DNA of 60,185 bases from Deltaproteobacteria bacterium (GCA_016874775.1 VGTJ01000009.1:1-60185), one strand, 5' to 3'. Counted from the first letter of the stretch, positions 26,462-35,058 are shown. Made by a program: numbers and translations. The notes: generated from the sequence alone by a model not told the origin.

Positions 26462-27886
26462 ATGAGCATCGATTACGGCGAAAAAATTCCGAACAACGTT
26501 CATCTCTCAACGGACAAGACCTTGCAACGCGCCCTTGAGCGTTGGCAACCAAACTATCTCAAGTGGTGGCAAGAGGTCGGTCCTGAAGGGGCACAGCAAG
26601 ATGATATTTATTTGCGCACGGCCGTGAGCGCTGATGCCTCTGGGTGGGCACACTTCGACTATGTCAAAATGCCGGAGTATCGCTGGGGAATCTTTCTTGC
26701 GCCGCAGGAGGAGGATCGGAAAGTCAACTTTGGCGAACACAAAGGCGAACCCGCCTGGCAGGATGTACCAGGAGAACATCGGGCAACGCTTCGTCGCATC
26801 GTTGTCACTCAGGGTGATACCGAACCCGCCTCGGTTGAACAACAGCGGTATCTCGGCCTGACCGCACCTTCGCTCTATGACTTGCGCAACCTCTTTCAGG
26901 TAAACGTCGAAGAAGGCCGCCATTTATGGGCGATGGTGTACTTATTACACCGTTACTTTGGCCGTGACGGGCGCGAAGAAGCCGAGGCCTTGCTTGAACG
27001 ACGCTCCGGCAACGCCGACAATCCTCGCATCTTGGGTGCCTTCAATGAAAAGACGCCGGACTGGCTAGCCTTTTATATGTTTACCTATTTCACCGATCGT
27101 GACGGCAAGTTCCAGCTCTGCGCTCTCGCCGAATCAGGATTCGACCCTCTCGCACGCACCACCCAGTTCATGTTGACCGAGGAAGCGCATCACATGTTCG
27201 TTGGTGAGTCCGGTATTGCCCGAGTGGTGCAACGCACCTGTGAAGTTATGCGCCAACACGCGACCGACGCGCCAGATAAGTTGCGCGCGCTAGGCGTGAT
27301 CGACCTCGAAACGCTGCAACGCTACCTCAACTTCCATTACAGCGTCACGCTCGATCTGTTCGGTGCTGACCAATCGTCAAACGCTGCCACCTTTTACACC
27401 AGCGGCATCAAAGGGCGTTACGACGAAACCAAGATCAGTGATGATCATCTCTTAAAGGATGCGACCTATCCGATTCTTGATGTCGTGAACGGTCAGCTCG
27501 TTGAAAAACACGTACCAGCGCTCGTGTCGCTCAACGAACGGCTACGCGACGACTTTATCAAAGATTCGATTCGCGGCGTGACACGCTGGAATAAAGTATT
27601 GGAACGCAATGGGGTTGAGACTCGCTTGCAGGTCCCACATAAAGCTTTCAATCGACGCATCGGTAGTTTCGCGTCTTTACGCATCGCACCTGACGGACGC
27701 GTGGTTTCAGATGCTGAATGGAATGCAAACGCCAGGAACTGGCTGCCAACTGACGAAGACCGTGCATATGCAACCTCGCTGATGGGGCGTGTCGTTGCGC
27801 CTGGAAAATTTGCCAACTGGATTGCGCCACCGGCCTCTGGCATCAAAGGCAAGCCCGTGGACTTTGAGTATGTGCGGTTCAATTAG
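26462..27886 (+). CDS. boxB: Benzoyl-CoA 2,3-epoxidase, oxygenase subunit
   Basis: 474 residues; BoxB is the di-iron oxygenase that epoxidises benzoyl-CoA with O2. The sequence has the ferritin-like helical core with ligand-type motifs NVEEGRHLWAMVY (about 148) and LTEEAHHMFVGE (about 239-250). Full length matches the family, and AGGAG precedes the ATG. The reductase BoxA, which delivers electrons from NADPH, is not in the window, nor is the semialdehyde dehydrogenase BoxD. These must be elsewhere, or another reductase serves. Confidence 0.95.
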   Translation: MSIDYGEKIPNNVHLSTDKTLQRALERWQPNYLKWWQEVGPEGAQQDDIYLRTAVSADASGWAHFDYVKMPEYRWGIFLAPQEEDRKVNFGEHKGEPAWQDVPGEHRATLRRIVVTQGDTEPASVEQQRYLGLTAPSLYDLRNLFQVNVEEGRHLWAMVYLLHRYFGRDGREEAEALLERRSGNADNPRILGAFNEKTPDWLAFYMFTYFTDRDGKFQLCALAESGFDPLARTTQFMLTEEAHHMFVGESGIARVVQRTCEVMRQHATDAPDKLRALGVIDLETLQRYLNFHYSVTLDLFGADQSSNAATFYTSGIKGRYDETKISDDHLLKDATYPILDVVNGQLVEKHVPALVSLNERLRDDFIKDSIRGVTRWNKVLERNGVETRLQVPHKAFNRRIGSFASLRIAPDGRVVSDAEWNANARNWLPTDEDRAYATSLMGRVVAPGKFANWIAPPASGIKGKPVDFEYVRFN

Positions 27887-27912
27887 GAGGACCTCACCCC
27901 TGGCCCTCTCTC

Positions 27913-28027
27913 GTACCGTGTCTCGCAAGTTCATTAGTGGTGAAATCGTAGGGCGCGTACCACGCGCCAGTCAGTTGGCGCGCTTCGCACACCCTACGAC
28001 TGCTCACGAAGTTATGAGACACGGTAC
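27913..28027. repeat. Palindromic MITE-like element with 12-bp perfect ends
   Basis: Ends GTACCGTGTCTC and GAGACACGGTAC are perfect inverse complements. Inner arms GTAGGG/CCCTAC and GCGCGTACCACGCGCC also pair. Read inward from the right, the end continues GTGTCTCATAACTTCG, which shares TCTCATAAC with the end of the 91-bp MITE, so the two may be related. Confidence 0.6.
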
Positions 28028-28062
28028 TAAATCGGACCATAAAAGATTGGCACCCTCGCGCT

Positions 28063-28121
28063 GTCACCCTGAGTGAAACGAAGGGTCTCTCTGAGAGATT
28101 CTTCGCTGCGCTTAGAATGAC
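28063..28121. repeat. GTCACCCTGAG palindromic repeat
   Basis: Starts GTCACCCTGAG, ends TTAGAATGAC, with the inner pair AGGGTCTCTC/GAGAGATTCTTCG. It is a dispersed-repeat type distinct from the CATTGCGAG one, lying in the gap between boxB and the NAT gene. Confidence 0.5.
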
Positions 28122-28212
28122 ACGATGTGGAGTCTGGAGTGTAACGTGTACGAATGTTCTCAGGTCTGATTGAGGACTGGCGAGGGAAAGAAAAAAATAG
28201 AACGGAAACGAT

Positions 28213-29113
28213 ATGAACAAAGAAGTATTCGCGCTTGACCCGTACTTAGAACGTCTGCACTACACCGGACCAGTCCAGGCAACCGAAGATCGCCTCGAAG
28301 CTCTCCATCGTGCCCAGGCGTATACCATTCCCTTCGAGAACTTCGATATCTTATTGGGACGTGGCATCAACCTCGATCCGACTGCCCTATTCGACAAACT
28401 GGTCCGCCACCAACGCGGTGGCTACTTGTCAGGTCTCATAACATCGCGCACTAAGAATTCGTCGAATTTCTTGGATTTTTGCACAAAAATGAGTACGCGA
28501 TGTCATGAGACTCGACAGCTACTGCTTTGAATTGAACGGTTTGTTCCTCATGGCCTTGCAGGCTTTTGGCTTCGACGCACGCCCTCTCCTCGCTCGCGTA
28601 CACTTACGTGGGGAACCTACAGCTCGCACCCATGAACTCATCCTCGTCACTGCTCACGGACGACAATGGATCGCTGATGTCGGATTTGGTGGTCCTGGTC
28701 TGCGTGCGCCCATTCCTTTCGAGCTGAATCACCCCACGACCCAGGACGGCCTGACCTTCCAGCTGGTTGACGCTGGTCCCTACGGCATGATGTTGCAATC
28801 ACAGAAAGATGGCCAGTGGATCAATCTCTACAGTTTCGATTTAGGCCATGTTTTTCCCGCAGACGTTGCCCTGGGCAATCACTTCACGTCGACGCATCCC
28901 CAATCGTTCTTCACCTTCGCCCGTGTTGCTGCACTGCCTCGTCCAAACGGTCGCGTGGCCTTGTTTAACTGTTCCCTCACCCACCTCACTCCTGAGAACG
29001 AGTACGACCAACTACTTAGCGAAGGCCAACCGTACCTCAGCGCTTTAAAAACCTTCTTCGGCATTGAACTCGAAGTGCCATACGAAGCGATCCGCCCTCT
29101 GCCACAGCCCTAA
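28213..29113 (+). pseudogene. nat: Arylamine N-acetyltransferase disrupted by a MITE
   Basis: Acetyl-CoA:arylamine N-acetyltransferase whose frame breaks inside the active-site motif RGGYCFELN. The 5' part (from 28213: MNKEVFALDPYLERLHYTG, then PFENFDILLGRG) ends RHQRGGY. The 3' part resumes YCFELNGLF, with catalytic Cys codon TGC at 28523-28525, and continues with TARTHELILVTAHGRQWIADVGFG (His and Asp of the triad) to TAA 29113. Between them lie the 91-bp MITE and a 6-bp duplication, 97 bases in all, shifting the frame by one. Removing them yields an intact gene of about 267 residues with no other lesion, so the disruption is recent. Confidence 0.93.
28427..28517. mobile_element. 91-bp MITE, copy 2, inside the NAT gene
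   Basis: Identical over 91 bases to the element at 18473-18563 and in the same orientation. It is flanked by a perfect 6-bp target duplication, GCTACT at 28421-28426 and 28518-28523. The duplication comprises the codon for Tyr of the RGGYC motif plus neighbouring bases. Confidence 0.95.
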
Positions 29114-29601
29114 GTGGGCTCCTGTTCCAAGAGATGGGCGTACTTGCTTTGACGATCAGGACCGAAGGCTTGATGAAACAAGAGGCGATCCAGTTCATGC
29201 GGATCGTTATCACACTCAGCCTCTAACTGCTTGAGATGCACAGGAGACAGGCTGCGCTTATAGGTGAGAAACAGACTGCGATCTTCCTCCGTAAAAAGAT
29301 CGTATAAACGTGGGCGGTGGATTCCTAATGTCGCAGGTTTTGGCGTCAGTGCTCGCTCGAACACTTCGAAAATGCTTGCCCGTTTTGCTTGGAAGGTAAC
29401 AATCACAAGCTTTCGTCGCGTGAGACTTTTGAGGGAACGTTTCAATGTCGAACGTGAGACATGAGCCGAAGCGGCAAGGTCGTCGTAACGCACAGCACAT
29501 GTCCCCTGCCCTCCACTGAGATGCCAGAGACGCAGGTAGATCGCCTGTTCTGCTGGCGTCAGGTGGCTCAGGATCGAATGGATAAGCGTTGGGAGATCCA
29601 T
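29110..29601 (-). CDS. Winged-helix HTH protein downstream of a toxin-antitoxin pair
   Basis: 163 residues. The amino-terminal half is a winged helix (LTPAEQAIYLRLWHLSGGQ, then DDLAASAHVSRSTLKRSLKS, then LVIVTFQAKRASIFEVF), of the sort found in replication-initiator-like or primosomal regulators. The carboxy half (PRLYDLFTEEDRSLFLTYKR and on) is helical and unrecognised. It starts 13 bases after the toxin gene on the same strand and so belongs to that operon. Its stop overlaps the convergent NAT stop by four bases. It could be a third regulatory component or a plasmid-type leftover. Confidence 0.6.
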   Translation of the reverse strand: MDLPTLIHSILSHLTPAEQAIYLRLWHLSGGQGTCAVRYDDLAASAHVSRSTLKRSLKSLTRRKLVIVTFQAKRASIFEVFERALTPKPATLGIHRPRLYDLFTEEDRSLFLTYKRSLSPVHLKQLEAECDNDPHELDRLLFHQAFGPDRQSKYAHLLEQEPT

Positions 29602-29614
29602 TCCGCACTCATTC

Positions 29615-29875
29615 CTAACGACGACGAAAGACGTTTATAAAAGTTACTTCATCAGCCTGCGAATCAAACGCATAGTGGATAACAAACGGTCCCGAGCGAC
29701 ACAACCAGCTCGGATGCTGAGGATCGTAGAAACTTTGCACGCGTTGTACCGCCTGTGGGTTACGAATGATAGCAGCAAGTAAGGCATCGAAAATTTCCAG
29801 ATCGGCTGGACTCATATCGGGCTCCAAGGCTTGAAAGTCTCGAGTAAACTGCGGCGTGAGCGTATAAGTGCTCAT
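29615..29875 (-). CDS. RelE/ParE-family toxin
   Basis: 86 residues with the RelE/ParE fold pattern: YTLTPQFTRDFQAL, a helical middle, then SWLCRSGPFVIHYAFDSQADEVTFINVFRRR, in which strands 3 and 4 and a terminal Arg cluster are clear. RelE members cleave ribosome-bound mRNA and ParE members poison gyrase; which applies cannot be decided here. The start overlaps the antitoxin stop by ATGA, the usual translational coupling. Confidence 0.82.
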   Translation of the reverse strand: MSTYTLTPQFTRDFQALEPDMSPADLEIFDALLAAIIRNPQAVQRVQSFYDPQHPSWLCRSGPFVIHYAFDSQADEVTFINVFRRR

Positions 29876-30186
29876 GCTTTTTTCTTTCGCCGAGCAGATG
29901 TCTTCGTAAAAGTACGGAGCGAAGCGGCAGAGAGCAGAGATGATTGAGATGGGCGGAGCAGTTGTCCCCGCTGTACCTCATTCCAGCCTTGTTGCAACGC
30001 CGCACGGCGGCCAGGATCTTGTAACACCCAGGCTAAGTCTTCGAGCAGTGCATAGCGTTCACAATTGACCAGTACCGCTCGTGGCTGCCCATGTTTCGTG
30101 ATCACAACGCGATCTGCCCCTTGGAGGTGTTCAACTAAGTCGAGTAATTCGCGACGGGCTTCGGTCACATTCAAGTAACGATCCAT
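29872..30186 (-). CDS. Phd/YefM-family antitoxin
   Basis: 104 residues from ATG 30186, chosen because the conserved Phd/YefM fold begins there (MDRYLNVTEARRELLDLVEH, then RVVITKHGQPRAVLVNCERY). The carboxy-terminal tail (about 70-104) is basic and Ser-rich, ending SARRKKKA, and would be the toxin-neutralising part. It presumably represses its own promoter at 30209-30248. It is upstream of and overlaps the toxin gene by four bases. Confidence 0.85.
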   Translation of the reverse strand: MDRYLNVTEARRELLDLVEHLQGADRVVITKHGQPRAVLVNCERYALLEDLAWVLQDPGRRAALQQGWNEVQRGQLLRPSQSSLLSAASLRTFTKTSARRKKKA

Positions 30187-30208
30187 AGCTATGTCTCTCC
30201 GCACACTT

Positions 30209-30248
30209 TTATGTACATGAGTATAGACATAAGCAAAAGATCGCACAA
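30209..30248 (-). promoter_or_regulatory. Promoter and operator of the toxin-antitoxin operon
   Basis: On the minus strand TTGTGC (30243-30248) and TATACT (30220-30225) are separated by exactly 17 bases. The -10 lies within the inverted repeat TTATGT...ACATAA (30209-30232). Overlap of palindrome and -10 fits autorepression by the antitoxin. Confidence 0.6.
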
Positions 30249-30418
30249 TCCATACTTTTCCACATTGGTATCGAACCTCAGCGCTGAGGGCTGCGACAGA
30301 TAGAGAAAAAAATTTTTCCACTGAGAGCTTGACGCTCAATGAATCGATCTTACATTTCCTTCAGGAACAATGAGCGCCGGCGCCGGCAGTTACAGTAAGA
30401 AAATGAGGAGGTCACTAC

Positions 30419-30868
30419 ATGGCACTTATTCGCTTCTCTCCACGCTTCAGTCCGCTCGATGCATTGCTGAGTCTCCAGCGCGAACTCGACCGCGCATTTG
30501 AAAGCCCCACCGCTGGCTTTGATCTTGGAGTATCAGGTCGAGGGGTATTTCCGCCAACCAACGTCTTCAGCGATAAAGAAGGCTACATTGTCCGCATGGA
30601 AGTCCCTGGTATTGCGCCCGAGGCGCTGGCGATTGAAGGTCACGGACGAACCCTGACCATCAGCGGCAAGCGCGAGACGGCTGCACCCGAAGGAGCCAGC
30701 TTCCATCGCCATGAACGCAGCGGCGGGGAATTCTCTCGCTCGCTCCAGTTGCCCAGCGATCTCGACCTGTCAAAGGCAGAGGCAACGTGTAAACATGGCA
30801 TGTTGACCGTGCGTATTCCTAAGAAGGAAGAGGCAAAGCCACGCCAGATTGAAATTAAAGCTGCGTAA
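30419..30868 (+). CDS. Small heat shock protein, Hsp20/alpha-crystallin family
   Basis: 149 residues. The alpha-crystallin domain (about 48-140) is visible from PPTNVFSDKEGYIVRMEVPG through LTISGKRE to the closing GMLTVRIPKKEEAKPRQIEI, including the beta9 G-x-L motif. The amino-terminal arm is short, with SPLDALLSLQRELDRAF. ATP-independent holdase binding unfolding proteins in the cytoplasm. Shine-Dalgarno GAGGAGG. It is followed 36 bases later by a second Hsp20, a common class A/class C type pair that can hetero-oligomerise. Confidence 0.95.
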   Translation: MALIRFSPRFSPLDALLSLQRELDRAFESPTAGFDLGVSGRGVFPPTNVFSDKEGYIVRMEVPGIAPEALAIEGHGRTLTISGKRETAAPEGASFHRHERSGGEFSRSLQLPSDLDLSKAEATCKHGMLTVRIPKKEEAKPRQIEIKAA

Positions 30869-30904
30869 CGAATGCAGAACAGAGAAGCAGGAGGCACGTA
30901 GGCT

Positions 30905-31303
30905 ATGACAGACAAAAAACTCTCTACCTATAAAAAACAAGAGATGACAGACAATGAACCGACGCGTCCAGGACGGACGTATGTTCCAGAGGTCGACATC
31001 TATGAGACGGCTGACAGCTTGTGGTTACGAGCAGATATGCCCGGGGTCGACGAACAGTCGATTGAGGTCCATGTGAACGAAGGTGTGCTGTCGATCGAAG
31101 GGCAAGTTGAGGTGAAAGACTACGAGAATCTTGCTCCGGTCTACACGGAATACAATGTCGGTAACTATTCCCGTCGGTTCACGTTGGCGAACACCATCGA
31201 TACCGAACGCATCAGTGCGCGGATGAAAAACGGCGTACTCGAACTCGAATTACCGAAAGCCGAGAAAGCCAAACCGCGCCGGATCGCCATCTCGGCCAGT
31301 TAA
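30905..31303 (+). CDS. Small heat shock protein, second Hsp20
   Basis: 132 residues with a very short amino-terminal arm and an alpha-crystallin domain (about 24-125): VPEVDIYETADSLWLRADMPGV, LSIEGQV, then NTIDTERISARMKNGVLELELPKAEKAKPRRI. The TEYNVGNYSRRFTL stretch is typical of the group of bacterial Hsp20 paired with a larger partner. Co-transcribed with the preceding gene and ended by a strong terminator at 31311. Confidence 0.95.
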   Translation: MTDKKLSTYKKQEMTDNEPTRPGRTYVPEVDIYETADSLWLRADMPGVDEQSIEVHVNEGVLSIEGQVEVKDYENLAPVYTEYNVGNYSRRFTLANTIDTERISARMKNGVLELELPKAEKAKPRRIAISAS

Positions 31304-31310
31304 ATCCCTC

Positions 31311-31342
31311 GGGGCGTTTCCTACGAGACGCCCCCTTTTTTC
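31311..31342 (+). terminator. Rho-independent terminator of the hsp20 operon
   Basis: GGGGCGTTTC pairs with GAGACGCCCC (one mismatch) around a CTAC loop, followed by a T run, 8 bases after the second hsp20 stop. Confidence 0.85.
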
Positions 31343-31505
31343 CTTTTCTTATCTCTCGATATTCCCGAATCCTTAGCATGCGCTGTGTGCACGAATACCA
31401 TAGCTGGCTACGCGAGCTCGTCTTTTCCATCATAAAAACCTCCCTCTAAAAGCTCCCTTCCTGTGCTACAGTGCCTGCCACTCTCGCCAGAACAACAGAG
31501 GTACT

Positions 31506-32933
31506 ATGAGCCAGATCGGTCCGAGCCCACAAGCATTACGTCAGGCATTCCACGAAGCGAGCGATTGGGTCGCTTCGTATCTTGAGCACGTTGGAGAACT
31601 GCCAGTGCTGTCGCGAGTCACTCCAGGTGAAATTGCGAGAGCACTACCACAATCCGCCCCACAGCAGGGAGAGTCATTCGAAACGATTCTCAAAGACATC
31701 GATCGGTTGATCTTGCCTGGTATCACCCATTGGAATCACCCGTCGTTTTTCGCCTATTTTGGTATCACCGGTTCTGGACCGGGTATCGTCGGTGAGTTGA
31801 TCGCCTCCGCACTCAATGTGAATGCTATGCTCTGGCGTACCTCTCCAGCAGCAACCGAATTGGAGCAGCGTACGTTACGATGGGTCGCCGAGATGATCGG
31901 CTTACCGACCAACTGGTTCGGCGAGATCACCGATACCGCCTCAGCTTCAACGTTGTATGCCTTAGCTGCGGCGCGCGAAGCCGCCAATCTTGATATTCGT
32001 GAACGCGGTATGGCTGGACGCAACGACCTTCTACCACTCGCGATCTATTGTTCAACCCAAACGCATAGTTCAATTGACAAAGCCGCCATCGCCCTTGGCA
32101 TTGGTCGGCAATGGACCCGGCACATCGACACTGACAGCGAATTTCGTATGCGTCCCGACCTTCTCGAAAAAGCGATTCGTGACGATGTTGCTGCTGGCGT
32201 CAAACCGCTTGCTGTCGTTGCCACCGTCGGAACGACGTCAACCACGAGCATCGATCCAGTACCGGCAATAGCAGACATTTGCCAGCGCTATGGACTCTGG
32301 CTTCATGTCGATGCCGCCTATGGAGGCGCAGCGGCGGTGGTTCCGTCTCATCGTCACGTGCTTGCGGGCTGCGATCGTGCCGATTCGTTTCTGGTCAACC
32401 CACACAAGTGGTTACTGACCCCGATCGACTGCAGCTTGCTCTACACACGTCGACCTGACGATCTCAAGCGCGCCTTCTCTCTCGTCGCAGAATATCTTCG
32501 TACTGACGAATCAGATGTCATCAACTTGATGGATTATGGGTTATCGCTCGGACGAAGATTTCGCTCGCTCAAACTGTGGATGGTGATTCGCGCCTACGGT
32601 AGGGATGGATTAGCGCAGATTATTGAAGGCCACATTAAAGAGGCGCAGTGGCTTGCCACACAAATTGATACCACACCAGGGTGGGAACGGCTTGCGCCGG
32701 TACCGTTCTCAACCGTCTGTTTTCGTCACGTGCCGACCGGAAAGACAGATCTCGAAGTCCACAACACTGCGATTATCGACGCAGTCAACGCCAGTGGCAA
32801 AGCGTTCCTTTCTCACACCAAATTAAACGGGCAGTATGCGATCCGGGTCGCGATTGGCAATCAGGCCACGACTCATGAGCACGTGGTGCGAGTGTGGGAA
32901 TTGTTGCGGGAGGCAGCAAAGCGCGAGCGCTAA
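31506..32933 (+). CDS. PLP-dependent decarboxylase, aromatic-L-amino-acid type
   Basis: 475 residues, group II PLP decarboxylase closest in pattern to aromatic amino-acid (DOPA/tyrosine/tryptophan) decarboxylases. Visible are HWNHPSFFAYFGITGSGPGI near the start (substrate loop), the aspartate that pairs with PLP in HVDAAYGG (about 269), and the Schiff-base lysine in VNPHKWLLTPIDCS (about 302). The product would be an aromatic amine. It is alone with its own start (AGGTACT upstream) and no transporter is beside it. The proximity of a broken arylamine N-acetyltransferase is probably coincidence. Confidence 0.9.
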   Translation: MSQIGPSPQALRQAFHEASDWVASYLEHVGELPVLSRVTPGEIARALPQSAPQQGESFETILKDIDRLILPGITHWNHPSFFAYFGITGSGPGIVGELIASALNVNAMLWRTSPAATELEQRTLRWVAEMIGLPTNWFGEITDTASASTLYALAAAREAANLDIRERGMAGRNDLLPLAIYCSTQTHSSIDKAAIALGIGRQWTRHIDTDSEFRMRPDLLEKAIRDDVAAGVKPLAVVATVGTTSTTSIDPVPAIADICQRYGLWLHVDAAYGGAAAVVPSHRHVLAGCDRADSFLVNPHKWLLTPIDCSLLYTRRPDDLKRAFSLVAEYLRTDESDVINLMDYGLSLGRRFRSLKLWMVIRAYGRDGLAQIIEGHIKEAQWLATQIDTTPGWERLAPVPFSTVCFRHVPTGKTDLEVHNTAIIDAVNASGKAFLSHTKLNGQYAIRVAIGNQATTHEHVVRVWELLREAAKRER

Positions 32934-32946
32934 GCGGGCACAGGAT

Positions 32947-32985
32947 TTTCCGTTCATGCTTCGACGAGCTCCGCACGAACGGAAA
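32947..32985. repeat. TTTCCGTTC palindromic repeat
   Basis: Arms TTTCCGTTC and GAACGGAAA enclose ATGCTTCGACGAGCTCCGCAC, another dispersed-repeat type with GCTTCGACGAGCTC inside. It lies 13 bases past the decarboxylase stop and may act as its terminator. Confidence 0.5.
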
Positions 32986-33080
32986 GCAGGCAGCGACATA
33001 CCCACTTTTCTGTTCACTCCGAACCCATCAAGGACAATGACGTCGAGTTATTAGTTGTTTATTTGCGTCCTTCGACTTCG

Positions 33081-33193
33081 CTGCGCTACACAGTCAACCA
33101 CACCCACGCGCTCTCCCCTCATTCTGTCCTTCTCCCCGCAGGGGAGAAGGGACCTCTCTTCATACATGCAGAGCGAGTGCCGAACACGATATT
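33081..33193. repeat. Composite repeat element, partial copy C (right module only)
   Basis: CTGCGCTACACAGTCAACC to GAGTGCCGAACACG matches the right outer module of copies A (1574-1719) and B, including the CTTCTCCCC/GGGGAGAAG hairpin. The core and left module are missing. I see no gene between 32934 and 33216. Confidence 0.75.
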
Positions 33194-33216
33194 GTGCCAT
33201 TGCCCATCAAGGGGAG

Positions 33217-34215
33217 TTAATCCCTCTCCAACCACACATCCGGTTTCGGGTTGACGCCATGTTTCACACAGCTCGCGTCGATCGCTTTCATATCAGCGTC
33301 GCTGATCGACCAACCTAGCGCACCGAGATTGTCATTGACTTCGCTGACGTTCCGGCAGCCAACCAAAGCGGTACTCACAACCGGATTTGACAATGTCCAG
33401 CGCAGTGCAAATTGCGGCAAGGTCTTTTGGTACTTCGCTGCTAGCGCTTTAAGGTCTTCCACCACTTTGAGGTTCTGAGAGAAGTATTCTGGCCCAAATA
33501 AATGTTGGAAGAGATTGATCGCACCCATGCGACCGCGACGTGCACGCCAATCGTCACCACCAAAATCGGTGCTCTCGGATAAAGTTCCGGTGAGAAGCCC
33601 ATACGCGAGTGACCCGTACGCCATAACGCCAATATTGTGTTCTTTGCAATAAGGAAAAATCTCTTTCTCCATGCGCTGGTCAAAAATGTTCCAACAGTAC
33701 TGCGCAACATCAACTCGGCGCGTGTGCATACTCGTTTTGATCTGCTCAAGTCGAAAGTTGGAAATGCCAACCGCGCGAGCTTTCCCTTGTTTCACGATAT
33801 CGTCGAGAGCACGTAAGGTTTCATCTAACGGTGTGTTTGCATCCGGCCAATGCACCATGTAGACATCGACATAATCGGTATTTAGATTCTGTAAACTCTT
33901 CTCTATCGACGCCATTGCTCGCGCTCGACCACTGTCTCGAAAATTTGGTGCCTCTTTGTAGCCAATGCCAAACTTTGTCACGACCACGGCCTCTTTGCGG
34001 CGAGCACCAAGTGCCTTGGCCAACGACTTTTCGGATGCGCCGAAGCCATAGGCTTCGGCGGTATCAAAGCAATTGACCCCGAGATCCAATGCGCGATGCA
34101 CCGCTTGAATGAACTGCTCCTCCTCGATTGAGCCGTAGCCTCCACCGATCTCCCAACAGCCAAAACCGATCGCTGACACGTGGATTCCTGTGTTCCCGAA
34201 TGGTCGATATTCCAT
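33217..34215 (-). CDS. Aldo/keto reductase
   Basis: 332 residues from ATG 34215 (MEYRPFGNTGIHVSAIGFGC), placed by GGAG nine bases upstream; another ATG two codons earlier is possible. NAD(P)H-dependent carbonyl reductase with a TIM barrel. The catalytic tetrad is visible: Asp and Tyr in FDTAEAYG, Lys in VVVTKFGIGY, His in VYMVHWPD. GISNF and the NADP-binding C-terminal part (STALVGCRNVSEVNDNLGAL) are intact. Specificity cannot be told. It is transcribed toward the repeat at 33081-33193. Confidence 0.92.
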   Translation of the reverse strand: MEYRPFGNTGIHVSAIGFGCWEIGGGYGSIEEEQFIQAVHRALDLGVNCFDTAEAYGFGASEKSLAKALGARRKEAVVVTKFGIGYKEAPNFRDSGRARAMASIEKSLQNLNTDYVDVYMVHWPDANTPLDETLRALDDIVKQGKARAVGISNFRLEQIKTSMHTRRVDVAQYCWNIFDQRMEKEIFPYCKEHNIGVMAYGSLAYGLLTGTLSESTDFGGDDWRARRGRMGAINLFQHLFGPEYFSQNLKVVEDLKALAAKYQKTLPQFALRWTLSNPVVSTALVGCRNVSEVNDNLGALGWSISDADMKAIDASCVKHGVNPKPDVWLERD

Positions 34216-34440
34216 AGTCATGTTCTCCAACGGATCTCCTGACGATAGGATCCCTTTCCATATTAGATCATAAGATGATCCCACCACCCAGGAAAGTAAA
34301 CCTCCTAAGTCCAGCCGCCATGTAACAACATCTCAACAGCCTACATCAACTCGGAACATGCACAGGATGGCTCACTCCGTCTCGCGACCGGGAGATTCAC
34401 TTCGTGTGAATATTTGCCGACGCGATGGCTCATCCTGAGA

Positions 34441-34800
34441 TTAATCTTTGTAGTTTTCGTAAAAAATATAATTGGTCGAATAATCACTAATTTCGAAGTA
34501 GATTTTCTTCTCACCGTTATCGACACGGAAGTTAAAATTTTCATCGACGTAACCATAACCGAAGCGATAGGCACGCGGCATGTTGTCAGTCGTGCCGTGC
34601 GCGGTGGTCAGTTTATCGATCTTAATGATGCGCATGGCAATCTTCTCTCCGGCGAACACATCGAGCACGCCATCGGTTCCCGTCCAATTCTGAATCGAAC
34701 GACCAAGTTGGTTTTGCGACTCCTGAGTGCAACTCGTGAGGCTCAGGACGAAGAGGCAACTCAGCGTAAGCAGTCCACTTTTCACTGTCGATACGGTCAT
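34441..34800 (-). CDS. Putative lipoprotein of unknown function
   Basis: 119 residues from ATG 34800, eight bases after a perfect AGGAGG. Lipoprotein signal peptide with lipobox LTSC (cysteine near residue 24), then a Ser/Gln-rich linker and a small beta-rich domain with MRIIKIDKLTTAHGT and FGYGYVDENFNFRVDNGEKKIYFEISDYS. I do not recognise the family. A position-2 residue of Thr after Cys favours outer-membrane sorting if Lol rules hold. It is divergent from the gene at 35059. Confidence 0.7.
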   Translation of the reverse strand: MTVSTVKSGLLTLSCLFVLSLTSCTQESQNQLGRSIQNWTGTDGVLDVFAGEKIAMRIIKIDKLTTAHGTTDNMPRAYRFGYGYVDENFNFRVDNGEKKIYFEISDYSTNYIFYENYKD

Positions 34801-35058
34801 GACACGATCCTCCTGATTGCAGCCCGAACTGACGTCTCGTTCAATCAACGAAGCATCCCTGTACCTCTCAGACCGTAGCGTGCCCAGGCAGTAGCATCAA
34901 CCATAGGTCACCTCAGGCACTCGCATCTTGATTCTTCACAGAGTGTCGTGTTAATTTGGCCCCCTAGCGGGGAGCCTGAATACACCTGCGACATCTCGGG
35001 AGGCAAAAGACGCGGAAACCCACAAATTTGCCAACATCCGCGATAAGGAGAGGAGAGT

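Noticed and set aside
28505-29113. An independent gene starting after the MITE
   Set aside because: Its start lies inside the MITE, and the sequence is the 3' part of the NAT gene.
31506-32933. Functional link between the aromatic decarboxylase and the arylamine N-acetyltransferase
   Set aside because: They are 2.4 kb apart, separated by a toxin-antitoxin operon and an hsp20 operon, and the acetyltransferase is broken.
34880-35058. A riboswitch such as cyclic-di-GMP type in the leader of the 35059 gene
   Set aside because: A hairpin is present but the conserved riboswitch core could not be matched.
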